Shown here piece after piece: positions 51,851 to 63,820 of a stretch of DNA of 64,000 nucleotides. Made by a program: the position numbers and the translations under genes. This DNA comes from Paragordius varius (taxonomy: Eukaryota > Nematomorpha): the NCBI GenBank assembly GCA_964247055.1, contig OZ176051.1, positions 11,036,001 to 11,100,000 on the forward strand. The letters run 5' to 3'. The notes under the pieces are model-generated. The model did not search any database, was not told the origin of the DNA, and worked only from the letters and a program-made list of their open reading frames with translations. The stretch's first letter is position 1. The number at the start of each line of letters is the position of its first letter.

Positions 51851-54110
51851 AATGTTTGTCCTGATCTCAGATGGGCTAGTTAGTGTTTTTGAAAAAAATT
51901 GATGAAGCAATTTTAGGTTGTTTTGAAGCATATTGGAACACTTTGTAAAATTATGAAAATATTTCTACGATAAGTCTAAACATAACCATCTTTAAATTAT
52001 AATTTCTAAGATATTTTGTGAGACATTTTATACACTTTAAAATCAGACAAAACTAAATGTATCATTTAATGGTGATAAAAATGTACAGCATAATATGGTT
52101 TTCTCAGCATATACCAATAAATTATAGCTATAAAATATATTTTTACAGACGGATTTTTTTTTAATCATTTTTTTGATGTCATAATCAAGCGTATTATATA
52201 CTCTTTACCCGCCTACTCGGTTTTTGCATTTTTATAAAACTAGTCCATTTTAGAGCAGGCCAAAAATTTGAGATTTCGGAGATTACATTTAAATTTTGTT
52301 TTATAAAAATATTATTTCTCTTTTAGGAAGGTTATTACTACGATTCAAATGGGTCTTTCTGACCACATGCCTGTTTAAAATCAAATATTTCTATACAAGG
52401 AACAAATTGTAACCATTCCAAGTTTGCATTTATATAACATTAGATCAATAAAAATAACTTTGTTTAAAAAACTTGATATCTTATTTTATGCAAGGTAAAA
52501 TTTAGTCATCATGACATGAGGGCATTAGCTAACACTGCGTCCGAAATCGGGGGTATAAAATAACCTGAAAAAAATATATATATTCTGATGGGAAAATATC
52601 AGAATCCTTATCGTTTTTGGTTTTGGCTGTTACGAGTTAATGCACGCATTTGCGGTAAGTGCTCACCAAAAATGTAAAAATTCCACATAATAAATTATTT
52701 AGGCGAAAGCTAAATGCTTCATTCCAAAAAATATCACTAAAAATATCATAAACTACATAAGGAGGAAAACAATATAAATGAAAAATTTTAATTTTTGAAT
52801 GTGACCTTCGAAAATCGAAATTTTTTTGCTTTTCTAAAATGGGCTGGTTCTATTTAAATAAAGCAAACGAGAATGCGCGATAAAAATTATAAGGTTAAAT
52901 TAAATATAACACATATATAACAACAGGAACAAATGTTTTGATTAAAATTTTGAGGAGATAAAAATGTTAAACATGATCAAAATATAAAAATTGTTTTAAT
53001 GCCTTAAATAGTTTTTATACCGTTTCATTTGTCTTAAAATAGTATGAAATACGCTTCAACAAAATTTTACTAAAATTAAATTTTTGAAAAATGTATGCAT
53101 TTTCTTTAAAATATTTTTATTGTTATCAAAATTTAGAATTATTTAAAAACAGAAGCAAATGAATTTAAGACTTTTAGAGCCCACACTAAAATTTTTTTTT
53201 AAATATATTGTTTTGCTTGTATTTGATGGTTATTTTAATATTTTTTGAAATGAAGCGAAGCATCTAGTTTTTGCCAAATAACTTTAATTAAAAAATCCGC
53301 AAATTTTTCTATTTGATATGAAACACATACTATAAAAAAGTAAATAAATTTCTCATATCTCTCATAAGGGCCACAAAGCACCATGTTAATCCTCATACAT
53401 TTTCCTGTTAAAAGATATATATTTTATCAGGTTATTTTTTAGTGGCACTATGGAAAATATAAAAATAAAATTAATCACTTTTTCCGTTTATATCAATGTT
53501 AGATGCGAGTAAAATTACTTCAATTTTAGCGTTAGACATTATATAAAAATGTTTTAAAGAAATGGTGTCAAAGTAGTTTGATATCTAACTTTTTTAACAA
53601 TAATTTTAATTATATAATTTGGCTTATTTATATGATTTTTATTGGGATAGGAGCATAAATATAATTGTAACCGGTTCTTTCAAAAATATCAACATATAGT
53701 CGGTTAACCATATAATTTTGATGTAAAATAAAGCAAACACCAAAAGTTTATCAAGGAATAGATGTGGAATTGCCTTTCAATATGAATCACACCAAAAGAT
53801 AATATATTTATATCACTCGTATGGCCCATATGAGCACCATGATACTGATATATATATATATATATATTATTAATTTCCTTATTTTTTACAATAACATATT
53901 TGTTTAATGTATTATCGGTGCAATATATAATGACATGAAAATATCTTAATTTCTTGGTTAAGGACCCGTAGAATTAACACTTCATTACCTTTTCACTTTT
54001 TGTCCTTGTTTTCATATTTGGGTAATTTTATATGCCAGCGCATTTATTTAAAAAACTTCAGTTTTGAAAGTTATTTTAGTTTAAATTTAATTACCAATTG
54101 TTCTCATATA
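51851..54110. repeat. Long duplicated segment, copy 2, right part
   Basis: Matches 26037-29020 in the same order, without the ~0.9 kb present only in copy 1. It contains a family A foldback and a diverged reversed TTAA-MITE relative (about 53450-53690). Confidence 0.7.
52580..53420. mobile_element. Foldback family A, copy (~840 bp)
   Basis: Left terminus TATTCTGATGGGAAAATATC; right terminus read inward ATATCTTTTAACAGGAAAAT. The inner arms hold the 'gcttcattccaaaaaatatc' block and its reverse. Confidence 0.65.
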
Positions 54111-54129
54111 TTACAAAAAGATTATATTG

Positions 54130-54360
54130 CAGCCTTGTGATTTCTAAAGTCTAAAATTGGGACACCACCAAAGCACGATTGATAGGAACGGCTGATATTA
54201 AAATCAAATTTTGGCTGGTAAAATGTAACCTGTAAGCTTTAAAACTTGAATTACATTTTTAAACCTTAACATACATTTATTTGCCTGTTACATTAGCAAT
54301 TTAATTTAAATTATAGAAAAAAAGTGACAAGAAAGTTTGAGATGAGGATGTTTTTACAAT
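54130..54360 (-). repeat. Dispersed repeat D, reversed copy
   Basis: The reverse complement reads 'tatcagccgttcctatcaatcgtgctttgg', matching 11413-11445 and 13960-13990 with scattered changes (given here as separated motifs: tatcagc, aatcgtg, ctttgg). Confidence 0.45.
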
Positions 54361-54913
54361 ATCACTCCTCTGAGTATCAATCATGTACTCTTTTCTGATA
54401 CCCTTTCCTTCTTCTCTAATCATAGCATATTTTTATATTTATCTTATTACCTTGAATACTCAAGATATTTAAATTTCGAATCTCTCTAGGATATATGAAA
54501 CTATCCCAAAAGATTCTGAATAGTAGTATTATTGGCGGAGCTGTCTATTTTTAAGCTTTCCACTAATTTGCCCAGATACTGGCTTATTTTAACCATAGTA
54601 TAATTAAGACGTGATGTAAACTTTTATAATACCTATAATACTTTTGTTAACAATTTAGTCCAAATATTAAAACTTTGTTATAAATTGAAGCAACTAATTC
54701 AAAACCATAATGATATTATCAATTTAAATGCCTCCTAATGTAAATTATATAAATAGCCCAAACTCAATATAATTAATTTAAAAATCTATATTAAAGACAT
54801 ATTCATTTAAAACATAGCAAAATACCCTGTAATAATATATTAATAATTAAAGTTCATTATTAAAATCATTTAAATTTTTAAAATCATATAAATAAAATCA
54901 TATAAATTTTTAA

Positions 54914-55492
54914 CACTTCGATTCAAATTGGGGTATCTAAATACCCCAGACTAAATTTAAGTTAGGATTTTCAAAAAACTACTTAAGGAAACGGTCCCAA
55001 TTTAAATTTATGCTTCTATCCTAATAAAAATTATATAAATATGCCAAAATATTTAATTAAAATTTTGTTTTTTAATAAAAGTTCCATGTCAAACTATTTC
55101 GACGCCATTTTGTTTTAAAAATTTTTTTGCAAAACATCGTCTTCATTTAATTTTAAAGGCAAAATCAAAGCTAATTTTTTATTTAAATTACATCTAACAT
55201 TGATAGAAATATAAAAAGCGGTTTATTTTGTATTATTTTTTGATTTTTCAATTGCACACATGTTACGTTGACTAAAATTTTACCTTTCGGTTTTAGCTTA
55301 AAATAAGTAATATCAAGTATTTTTGAATAAAATTTTTTATATATTTTGGTTTATCGATGTTATATAAGTGCAAAATTTTGCCCTGGTTTCGATTCCTTCC
55401 ATACTTTTTAAAGTATTTGATTTTAAACAGGCCTGGGGTATCCGACTACCCCAATTTTCGAAGGACTAAAATGAGTGTGTTGTATCCAAGTG
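54914..55492. mobile_element. TTAA-flanked MITE, copy U1 (579 bp)
   Basis: Bounded on both sides by TTAA (54910-54913, 55493-55496). Ends read CACTTCGATTC on the left and CACTTGGATAC inward from the right. Near each end is a small palindrome, GGGGTATCTAAATACCCC on the left and GGGGTATCCGACTACCCC on the right. It is non-coding. TTAA duplication is the piggyBac hallmark, so this is probably a piggyBac-like MITE. Confidence 0.75.
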
Positions 55493-55514
55493 TTAAAATC
55501 ATATAAATTTTTAA

Positions 55515-56675
55515 CACTTCGATTTAAATTGGGGTATCTAAATACCCCAGACTAAATTTAAGTTAGGATTTTTAAAAAACTACTTAAGGAAACGGTCCCA
55601 ATTTAAATTTATGCTTCTATCCTAATAAAAATTATATAAATATGCCAAAATATTTAATTAAAATTTTGTTTTTTAACACTTCGATTCAAATTGGGGTATC
55701 TAAATACCCCAGACTAAATTTAAATTAATATTTTTAAAAAACTACCGAAGAAAACGGTCCCAATTTAAATTTATGCTTCTCTCCAGATAAATATTATATA
55801 AATATGCCAAAATATCTTGATAAAATTTTGTTTTGAAAAAAAAGCTCCATCTCAAACTAATTCGACGCCATTTTTATTTTGCAAAATTTTTGCAAAATAT
55901 CGTCTTTATTTAATTTTAAGGGTAAAACTAAAGCTAATTTTTTATATAAATTACATCTAACATTGATAGAAATAGAAAAAGCGGTTTAGTTTATATAATT
56001 TTTCAATTTTACAATTTGACACATGTCACGTTGACGAAATTTTTACCTTTCGGTTTTAGCTTACAATAAGTAATATCAAGTATTTTTGAATAAATTTTTT
56101 TATATATTTACGTTTATTAATGTTAGATAAGTGCAAAATTTTGCCATGGTTTCGATTCCTTCTATATTTTTTAAAGAATTAAATTTTAAACAGGCGGGTA
56201 TCCAACTACCCCAATTTGAATCGAAGGACTAAAATGAGTGTGTTGTATCCAAGTGTTAATAAAAGTTCCATGTCAAACTATTTCGACGCCATTTTGTTTA
56301 AAAAATTTGCAAAACATCGTCTTCATTTAATTTTAAGGGTAAAATCAAAGCTAATTTTTTATTTAAATTACATCTAACATTGATAGAAATATAAAAAGCG
56401 GTTTATTTTGTATTATTTTTTGATTTTTCAATTGCACACATGTTACGTTGACTAAAATTTTACCTTTCGGTTTTAGCTTAAAATAAGTAATATCAAGTAT
56501 TTTTGAATAAAATTTTTTATATATTTCGGTTTATTAATATTATATAAGTGCAAAATTTTGCCATGTTATCGATTACTTCCATATTTTTTAAAGAATTTAA
56601 TTTTAAACACGCCTGGTGTATTTAACTACCCCAATTTGAATCGAAAGACTAAAATGAATGTGTTTTATCTAAGTG
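55515..56675. mobile_element. TTAA-flanked MITE, copy U2, interrupted by copy U3
   Basis: Starts after TTAA (55511-55514) and ends before TTAA (56676-56679). Its 5' 162 bp (to 55676) and its 3' part (from 56256/56260) together match U1. The break is at an internal TTAA that in U1 reads 'gttttttaataaaag'. Without the insert it is ~578 bp, the same as U1. Confidence 0.8.
55677..56255. mobile_element. TTAA-flanked MITE, copy U3 (579 bp), nested inside U2
   Basis: Flanked by TTAA at 55673-55676 and 56256-56259; only one TTAA is present at the corresponding place in U1. It is therefore a clean insertion of the family into itself, with target duplication. Same length as U1. Confidence 0.85.
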
Positions 56676-56756
56676 TTAATATAGAAGATTTTATCTTCAT
56701 TACTCTTATCTAGTTAATAAAGAATTGCGATGTTGGCTATATTTACCATTAGGTTT

Positions 56757-56942
56757 TTCATTGAATAATATCAATTTTTTTGAATAAATTTTTTTAGTTG
56801 GATTCATCCATATTATATCGGGGCAAACTTTGCAAGATTATAATTTTTTCCATTTTATAAAATATTTAAATATAAACCGGTCTGGAATCCCCAACGACCC
56901 TAATATTAATCTAAGGACATTAAGTGTTCCATCCAAGTGTTT
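56757..56942. mobile_element. Diverged right end of another TTAA MITE copy
   Basis: Follows the order of the last ~190 bp of U1 ('gaataaatttttttagttgg' to 'ccatccaagtgtttaa') with many changes. The left part is too eroded to delimit. Confidence 0.5.
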
Positions 56943-57140
56943 AAGTTATTTATTTTTCAACGTGTTAATAAAATTTCGTCAACCCACAACCTTCCAGTGT
57001 GTACCTCTTGTCAGATGCATTTTTATTTTGTTTATGCTAATAAAATTAATTTCTAAAATTGTATTAGCCAATTTTTCTCGAAAAACTCATAAATTTAAAA
57101 AGGTTTAAATTCTTTTAATTGGGAGAATACATATAAAGCA

Positions 57141-60100
57141 ATGGTTAAGGAAGAAGTTCTTAAATATCAACATCAACCTCTTGATTATATCGAACCTAGG
57201 AAAGAATTATGGGATAAATACATGGAGAGATACAAAGAACGTTTGGAAAAAGCCAACAAAAAACCGATAACTATAACACTTAAAGATGGAAAACAAAAGG
57301 AGGGAAATTCATGGCAAACCACGCCATTAGACATTGCGAAATCTCTAAGGTATTTAAATATATGTAACATTTAGTAATTCTTTGGCGGAATCTGCTGTCA
57401 TATCAAAGGTTGATGGGGAATTATGGGATTTAGAACGACCATTAGAAAAATCTTGCAAATTGGAAATCCTAACGTTTAACGATGATGAAGGTATTTTAAA
57501 TTGTAACTTTAAAAATTTTATTAACAAATATATCTAATAAAATTTTGATATTGTATTTTATTTTTTTAAATTTTTTACCAAAGTTATATATATAATTAGG
57601 GTTATAAGTGCGCGAACAATTGTTTTGAATGAAATTTTTATGTAATCCTAATTATTTGGCCCTTTAGCTGTTTAAGGAACGATGAGATTTCGCCAATGTT
57701 TATAATTAAAAATTTAACAATCCAAATTTTAAAAGTAAAAATTATATTTATTATATTATAATTTCGTTTTCATCTAAAATATTAGAAACTGATAATTATA
57801 TCAATTCTCAATGTATGCAAAAAAGCCTATATTTTTTTAAAAATCATTTTTTGAAATATAAATAAAGGAAAACAAGTATTTTGGCACAGTACGGCCCATG
57901 TATTAGGCGAAGCCATGGAATGCAAATATGGCGGTTTGCTGTGTTATGGTCCTCCGATCGAAAATGGATTTTATTACGATATGTTTATGCAGGATAAGTA
58001 ATATTTTTACTTTTGAATTTTATATGAATTGCTACAATTTTTATATCTTGTATTTTCATATAGGTTTATGCACGATTTAAAATTAACTATTTTTAAATAA
58101 CATTAAGTGGTATATGCATAATAAATATAATTTAGTTTTGTTTGTTAAATTTGCAGTTACTGCATCGGATTATTTATCTTCAATATTTTATTGCCGCAAT
58201 CAAATATATTTATAAAATAAGTTAAGGCATTATATTGGTTTGAGAAAATTTTAATTAGTAGAATTAAATTTTATGAACCGACAGTGAACCCCGTTCTGGA
58301 TACCGACTGTTTTTAAATTGACATAACTAGTTATAATCGTAGTTGACTTGCAACAAACATTATAGTTTAGGTAATGAAGCTCTCATAATGAGCTCAAAAT
58401 TATGAAAAATATTTAATCATTTTTTATTTTTATTTCATCAAAAACGGACACAAAGCGGATAAGATCCCATAATATTTTCCACAATCGGTCTATTTTTTAT
58501 GCTATATTAAAGCTTTAAAAGATATATCATTCTTTTTAATCATTAACTAGTTTTATTTGTTACTATATACTTAGTTTAATATACATTTGCCATGTTATGC
58601 ATCGGCAGATTGGTTTCGCAAAAAGATTATGCCGAATTAGAGGAGAATATGCGAAACTACATTAAAGAAAAACAACCATTTGAACGGCTGGAATTGACCA
58701 AAGAAGAACTTATGGATATGTTTAAAGTGGGTAGAAAACTCATTGTGTTGACATAAGATTACTTTTTATATTAATATTTTCCCCTTACACCATACAAGTT
58801 TAATTACTGTTTAAATGATCTTATTTTTTGTCTTTATTCTAATAAAAATATGGATATTCTCTATATCTCTAATAAGTATTAATTCTATAAAAAATATTTT
58901 CAAATATAATTTAAATGATTGTTTGTAGCCAAATCTAAACTAAAATTTCTTTTTGTTATCAAACAATTTCCCCTCTTATCCATATAAATTTATTATTTAT
59001 ATTTGGTTTCCAAATACTCGTATAATAGCTTTATGATCCAATTAAAAAACTTTTATTTTTTCGGTAACATAATATATATATATATATCAAAAATCTTTCA
59101 TGCAGTATTGTTTTTTTTGCGTTAAATGGGTACAACTATTTGGTAAAGAATGGAAAAAACAAGAGCTCTATGGTAATTTTTATACTTTTTTAAATTAATA
59201 TATATTGTTAATACCATAGAGCTCTTGTTTTTCCATTCTTTATCTATTCCCATTTAACGAAAAAAAATAATAAATTTTTGATAAAATAAAGGATAAATGA
59301 CTGTAAATATATCTAAAATCTTTGATATACCATTATTTTTTTTATAAAACCTTCTTAAGTACAATGAATTTAAACTACGGATTTTGCGGGAGAAGGTGAC
59401 ATCACCAACTACGACAGTGTATAGGTGTGGACCTTTGATTGATTTGTGTCGAGGACCACATATTAGGCACACGGGAAAAATTAAAGCTTTTACCCTTACT
59501 AAAGTAAGTAGTATACTATTTTGTTCTCTCTTGCATTTGCTGCTTAATTAAATTATCTTTTTTTTGAACTAAACTTACGGGAAAAATTGAAATTTTACTA
59601 TAACACTAGACAACAAATTTTTCTGCCACTCGAGTTTTTTGCATTTTTTGATATTTAATATCATTTTAACAGTAAATCTGAAATAAAAATTTTAACTCGT
59701 TGGAAGAATTTTGTATAATTTGATTTTTTAGATTAAGCGCCCTCTTTATCAAAATTTTACTAAAAAATGTTTTTCTTTAAAAAAATACAAGTAATGCCCA
59801 TTTGTAATATATCATTTGAAAGAGTATTAAAAACTCTATAAAATGTATACTAATATGTATTACATCGACAGTTAATATTGGGCACAAAGAGCGACAAATG
59901 CGCGAAGCGAGACCATTTTTTTTATTGATATATTTTTAAAACTAATGGATGAAAATAGCTTAAACTTTGTCTGGATGGTGATGAATGTCCAAAAAAGATA
60001 ACACAAAAAAGTTTTTTTTGATTAAAACATTTTTTATTGCTTTTATGTCACTCAAAACAGCCATTTTTAAGTTTTTTGTTTTTTAAAAATTACGATCTCA

Positions 60101-63100
60101 TTAATATTAATTTATTTTCTTTACAAGGCTGATAATTTCGAAAATTTAAAGATAAAAAAGTTTAAGGTATTTTTGATCTTTTATAGCCATTATATAATAA
60201 ATTTACAGTTATAACTATGCATTTTAGTATCCACTAGGTAAAATATTTATGATAATAATAATTTTTATTAAAAAAGCAAACCAAAAGCTTTTTCAAACAT
60301 TTTTTTTAAATTAAATACTAATATAACCCTAATAATTATATTAAAATAATTTATATGATTTTCAAATTAGTTTGTCTGTGAAAATTCTTGACTTATTTAA
60401 GGATTGAAAATTTTGACCATTTAAATCCAAATAACTTTTACATCCGATGGATTTAAATGACTTACTACCATTTAAAAGATGCAGTTTTTTGCGCTCTTTC
60501 GAATGATATAAAATGCATGGCTTCATATCTAAAACTTTAAATTTTTGAAATTTCGAATTTAATGTTAAATCGGGGCCAAAAATTATCGATAAACTCTAAT
60601 ACAAAAAAATTCTTCCATGTAAGACCAATTTTCTTTTCATACATACTAATTATGTACTTTAATGAAATAAATTTTAAATTTACAAGAATGGCAGTTAAAA
60701 AAAGTTAAAATTTGTTGTCTAGTGTAATTAAAGTATAATTGTATATTTATATATCTTTGGTTCATATATACCTTTCAGAGTTCAAATTCACCCTTAAACA
60801 ATATAAATTCAACCTAAAATAAATTATGTGTATTTTAAGATTAAATATTACCTATATTTTTTCATATTTTTAAAAATGAAATTTTGTATCTAATCAAAAT
60901 AATACTGAAAAAATAATAAACTTTACCATTAAAATATTAATTTAAATGATAAATTATATTAGCCAAAAATTTCATAATTTAGTTTTAAGTTGAATTTTAA
61001 TTGTTTGAGGGTGAATTTTTGTTCAATGGTCAATTTAAAATGATATATTTATATAATTTTTTTGCATTGATAAAATTAAGGACATCAAATAGACAGAGTG
61101 AAAAATTGTTGGTAATATGCCCGTTTTTATTTCAAACGCGTTATTGTAGGAAAGGAGTTTTATGCATTTTCAGTCATAATTTAATTACACATACAATAAA
61201 AAATTGATATAAACGTATTATTAAATAAGAATTTTGTTTTAAAAACAACCATACTTTTCTAAACCTCCATTATCCCCTTATAAACCACCATATAAATTAC
61301 AATTTATATATATAATAATTGAGTGATTACCATTTGGATCCAAATCGATAAATTTTATTAAATACACTAAATAGAGATATAAAAATATTGTTGTCCAAAA
61401 AAATATTTGTCTTTTACTTTTTATGAATATTTTTTTTCTCTATACAGTATGCTATTAATACCTGCATATTTCACACTATAGTTGGGCAATTTTCAACACA
61501 GGAGTGTATGGAAAAAAGAAAGGAAAAAATTGTGTTTATTTAACATTTTATTGTTTTTTCCATACACTCCTATGTGTTGCAAATTGGCCAACTATAGTTT
61601 GAATTAAGCAATTATAATTTTTACTTTTGTGGCGTCTCCTTTATTTTTATGAATAGTTTTGTCTTTCTAGATAATTTTTTTTACTTTTACTTTTGTGTGG
61701 CATCAATGTCAGAATTCTGCCACGTTTTGGGAGGGCGATAACACAGCCGAACATTTGCAACGCATTTATGGCATTTCGTTTCCTGACTCCAAACAGCTTA
61801 AGGAATGGAAAGTCGCCCAAGAGGAAGCAGCTAAGAGAGACCATAGAAAGATTGGACGAGTAATACATTACACTTTTTATGCTTCTAGAATGTTCCTTCT
61901 TCTTAACACTTCAAGTTGATCCTTAAACATTTTAATTTTCAAAAAACCATAATTTATGGCATGTATAAATCTATGTTATCAATGTTTAACCTAATATCCA
62001 CATTTAATAAAAACAACTTTTTTCTAAAATTATTAACATTTTTGTTTAAAAAAACCTAGTTTTAAAAATAATAATAATCTTTTTCAAGAGCTTTTTAGAC
62101 TTACTATCGTTTTTAACGAGAGATCAAATTCATAACTTAATTTAGTCCTAACCTTATATTTATCTTTTAAAATATTTTTGAAAAACGTTCGTATTGAAGA
62201 AAAGTCTATATTGATTATAAATATGTTAAAAATAATAGGATAGATGAATGAGTCATAGCTTATTAATTATTGTTATAATCAAAATAAAAAAAGGGAACTT
62301 GAAAATGGTTAATGAGCAACTTGAAGTACGAAAGTCATATATTTGATTTTTGACCAGTCAAAAAATTACAACCAATTACCGATGTATATGAACCGTAATT
62401 ATTGCCACAAATACGTAAAATAATCTTACCCAAACTAATGATTGTAATAATCACAATACAATAAAAAAATTACTCAAATGTGAAAAAATTGTATTAAATA
62501 AATGAGGCACGTGATAGACATTTTAGTTAGCAGCCACTATTAAGGTCATAAATATTTTCAAAACCAAAAACTTGTTAAAAAAATTAGACAAGCATACTTT
62601 TTTATTACAGATTTTGACACATGATACTTACAAAAAAATTCAACTTTTATATCTTTTAATGCAAAAAAACTTGCTTGCTTCATTTTTTTCCGTCTACTAT
62701 AATTATTTTAGGATCAAGAACTTTTCTTTTTCCACGAACTCAGTCCCGGGTCCTGCTTTTTTTATCCGAAGGGAGCGCATATTTACAACACTTTGGTCGA
62801 TTTTATCAGGGGTGAATATAAACGCCGTGATTTCACGGAAGTCATTACACCCAACATGTACAACGCTAAACTTTGGCAAATATCTGGACATTGGCAACAC
62901 TATGCGGTATATATAAAGCATTTACAGTTTAAATTCACCCTTGAACAATTCAATTTCACCCTAATAATAAATTATGTGTTTTCGAACTAATATAAATCAT
63001 TAATAATATGAAATTTATCTTTATGGCATAGTTGATTTTTTCAGTATTATTTTAATTTAAAACATTTTTTATTTTTTAAAAAATATAAAATTATAGGTAA

Positions 63101-63820
63101 TTTTTAATCTCAAAAAAATATATTTGATTTGAGGGTGAATTCGAATGTATATATAAAAGATGAAACTTTTTTTCTCGATTAAAGGCAATAGTTTTTTACT
63201 TTTTTTAAAAAAAATGTAAGGTAAACATATTCAGTAATTTACAATTACAACTATTTTGAATAAAGATGTTTCTTAAATATTAATAGATGAAATGGTTTTG
63301 AAACTAAAAGTATTTTTTGACAATATGGATATCTTTGGATGTTTTCACATATTTGCCATTTTTGAAAAATATTACGTTTTATTCAGATATTCAAATTACT
63401 TTCTCATACGTTACATATATCATTTTTTTAAATAGTTGTTTGTCGGTCAAATTTAGCATTTAATATTTTTAACACCGACCAATTTTTAAATATTTTTGAT
63501 TATAAATTATGCTTATATTATTTATTTATAGAATAAAATTTTACAAATTTGCCGTTTTTTCACACTAATATAAAACATATCAATATTTTTTTGAAGAATG
63601 TCAATTTTAAAGTAAAATACCCCCTATTTTTAGGATAACATGTTTATTATTGATGAAAATTGTCCGGGCTCTAATAAAAATCAATCATCCATGAATGATA
63701 CACAAACTGAAAACCCGACAAATATATTTGCTAATGGTGCCTCCACCAAAAATACTGATGATAGCAACACTGCAACGATTGAAGCATCATTTTCTCATTC
63801 GTTAAATTTAGCTCCTACAA
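57141..63820 (+). CDS. TARS1: Cytosolic threonyl-tRNA synthetase, exons 1-8 (3' end beyond the window)
   Basis: Charges tRNA-Thr with threonine in the cytosol. Exons, joined in phase with GT-AG borders: 57141-57349, 57375-57490, 57877-57997, 58609-58726, 59360-59503, 61713-61859, 62712-62906 and 63634-about 63820. The first seven give 350 codons. Exons 1-2 hold the TGS domain ([20 protein letters not shown]). Exon 3 has the editing-site HxxxH ([13 protein letters not shown]) and [12 protein letters not shown]. Exon 5 has [13 protein letters not shown] with the editing Cys and His. Exon 6 has [11 protein letters not shown] and RDHRKIGR. Exon 7 has [15 protein letters not shown] and the class II motif 1 region with SGHWQHYA. 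Motifs 2 and 3 lie past the window. The first 25-nt intron and an insertion in exon 8 are unusual. The start is the ATG in aagcaATGG; an earlier exon cannot be excluded. Confidence 0.92.
57350..57374 (+). other. 25-nt intron of ThrRS
   Basis: GTATTTAAAT … AACATTTAG with a branch-like GTAAC. Read through, it gives an in-frame TAG and shifts the frame. Removing it makes [10 protein letters not shown] continue as [13 protein letters not shown], which lines up without a gap with the human protein (TTPYQIACGI then SQGLADNTVIAKV). Confidence 0.85.
59111..59267. repeat. Hairpin element in ThrRS intron 4
   Basis: Left arm 59111-59175 and right arm 59212-59267 are inverted copies (GTTAAATGGG, AAAGAATGGAAAAA, CAAGAGCTCTATGGTA), with a ~36-bp loop. 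Confidence 0.85.
60766..61048. mobile_element. Foldback family C, copy 1 (ThrRS intron 5)
   Basis: The left arm holds 'aaattcacccttaaacaat' and 'aaattcaacctaaaat'. The right arm is its reverse ('gtttgagggtgaatttttg' preceded by 'agttgaatttt'). Confidence 0.65.
61474..61601. repeat. Hairpin element in ThrRS intron 5
   Basis: Arms 61474-61516 and 61554-61601 are inverted copies (ACTATAGTTGG, CAACACA, GGAGTGTATGGAAAAA), with a loop of about 37 bp. Confidence 0.85.
61865..62342. mobile_element. Foldback family B, copy 3 (ThrRS intron 6)
   Basis: The left arm has 'taacacttcaagttgatcc'. The right arm ends 'gagcaacttgaagtacgaaa', the same block reversed. It starts within a few bases of the exon 6 donor. 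Confidence 0.6.
62909..63158. mobile_element. Foldback family C, copy 2 (ThrRS intron 7)
   Basis: The left arm has 'tttaaattcacccttgaac' and the right arm 'gatttgagggtgaattcg', each next to a TATATA run. The left arm begins at the exon 7 donor site itself. Confidence 0.6.
63634..63820 (+). CDS. TARS1: ThrRS exon 8 with an Asn/Ser/Thr-rich insertion
   Basis: After the acceptor TTTTAG the exon reads [12 protein letters not shown], matching ENMF of other ThrRS. It then departs into about 50 polar residues ([19 protein letters not shown] and so on) where most ThrRS go straight on to the LKPMNCPGH block. Base composition is less AT-rich than the flanking introns, as expected for coding sequence. 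The donor is uncertain: GTATAC at 63821 or GTTAAA at 63801. Sequence after that resembles family C repeats and is taken as intron. Confidence 0.6.

Noticed and set aside
57350-57374. A frameshift or pseudogene break in ThrRS instead of an intron
   Set aside because: The segment begins GT, ends AG, and its removal restores a gap-free match; all other ThrRS exons are intact and in phase.
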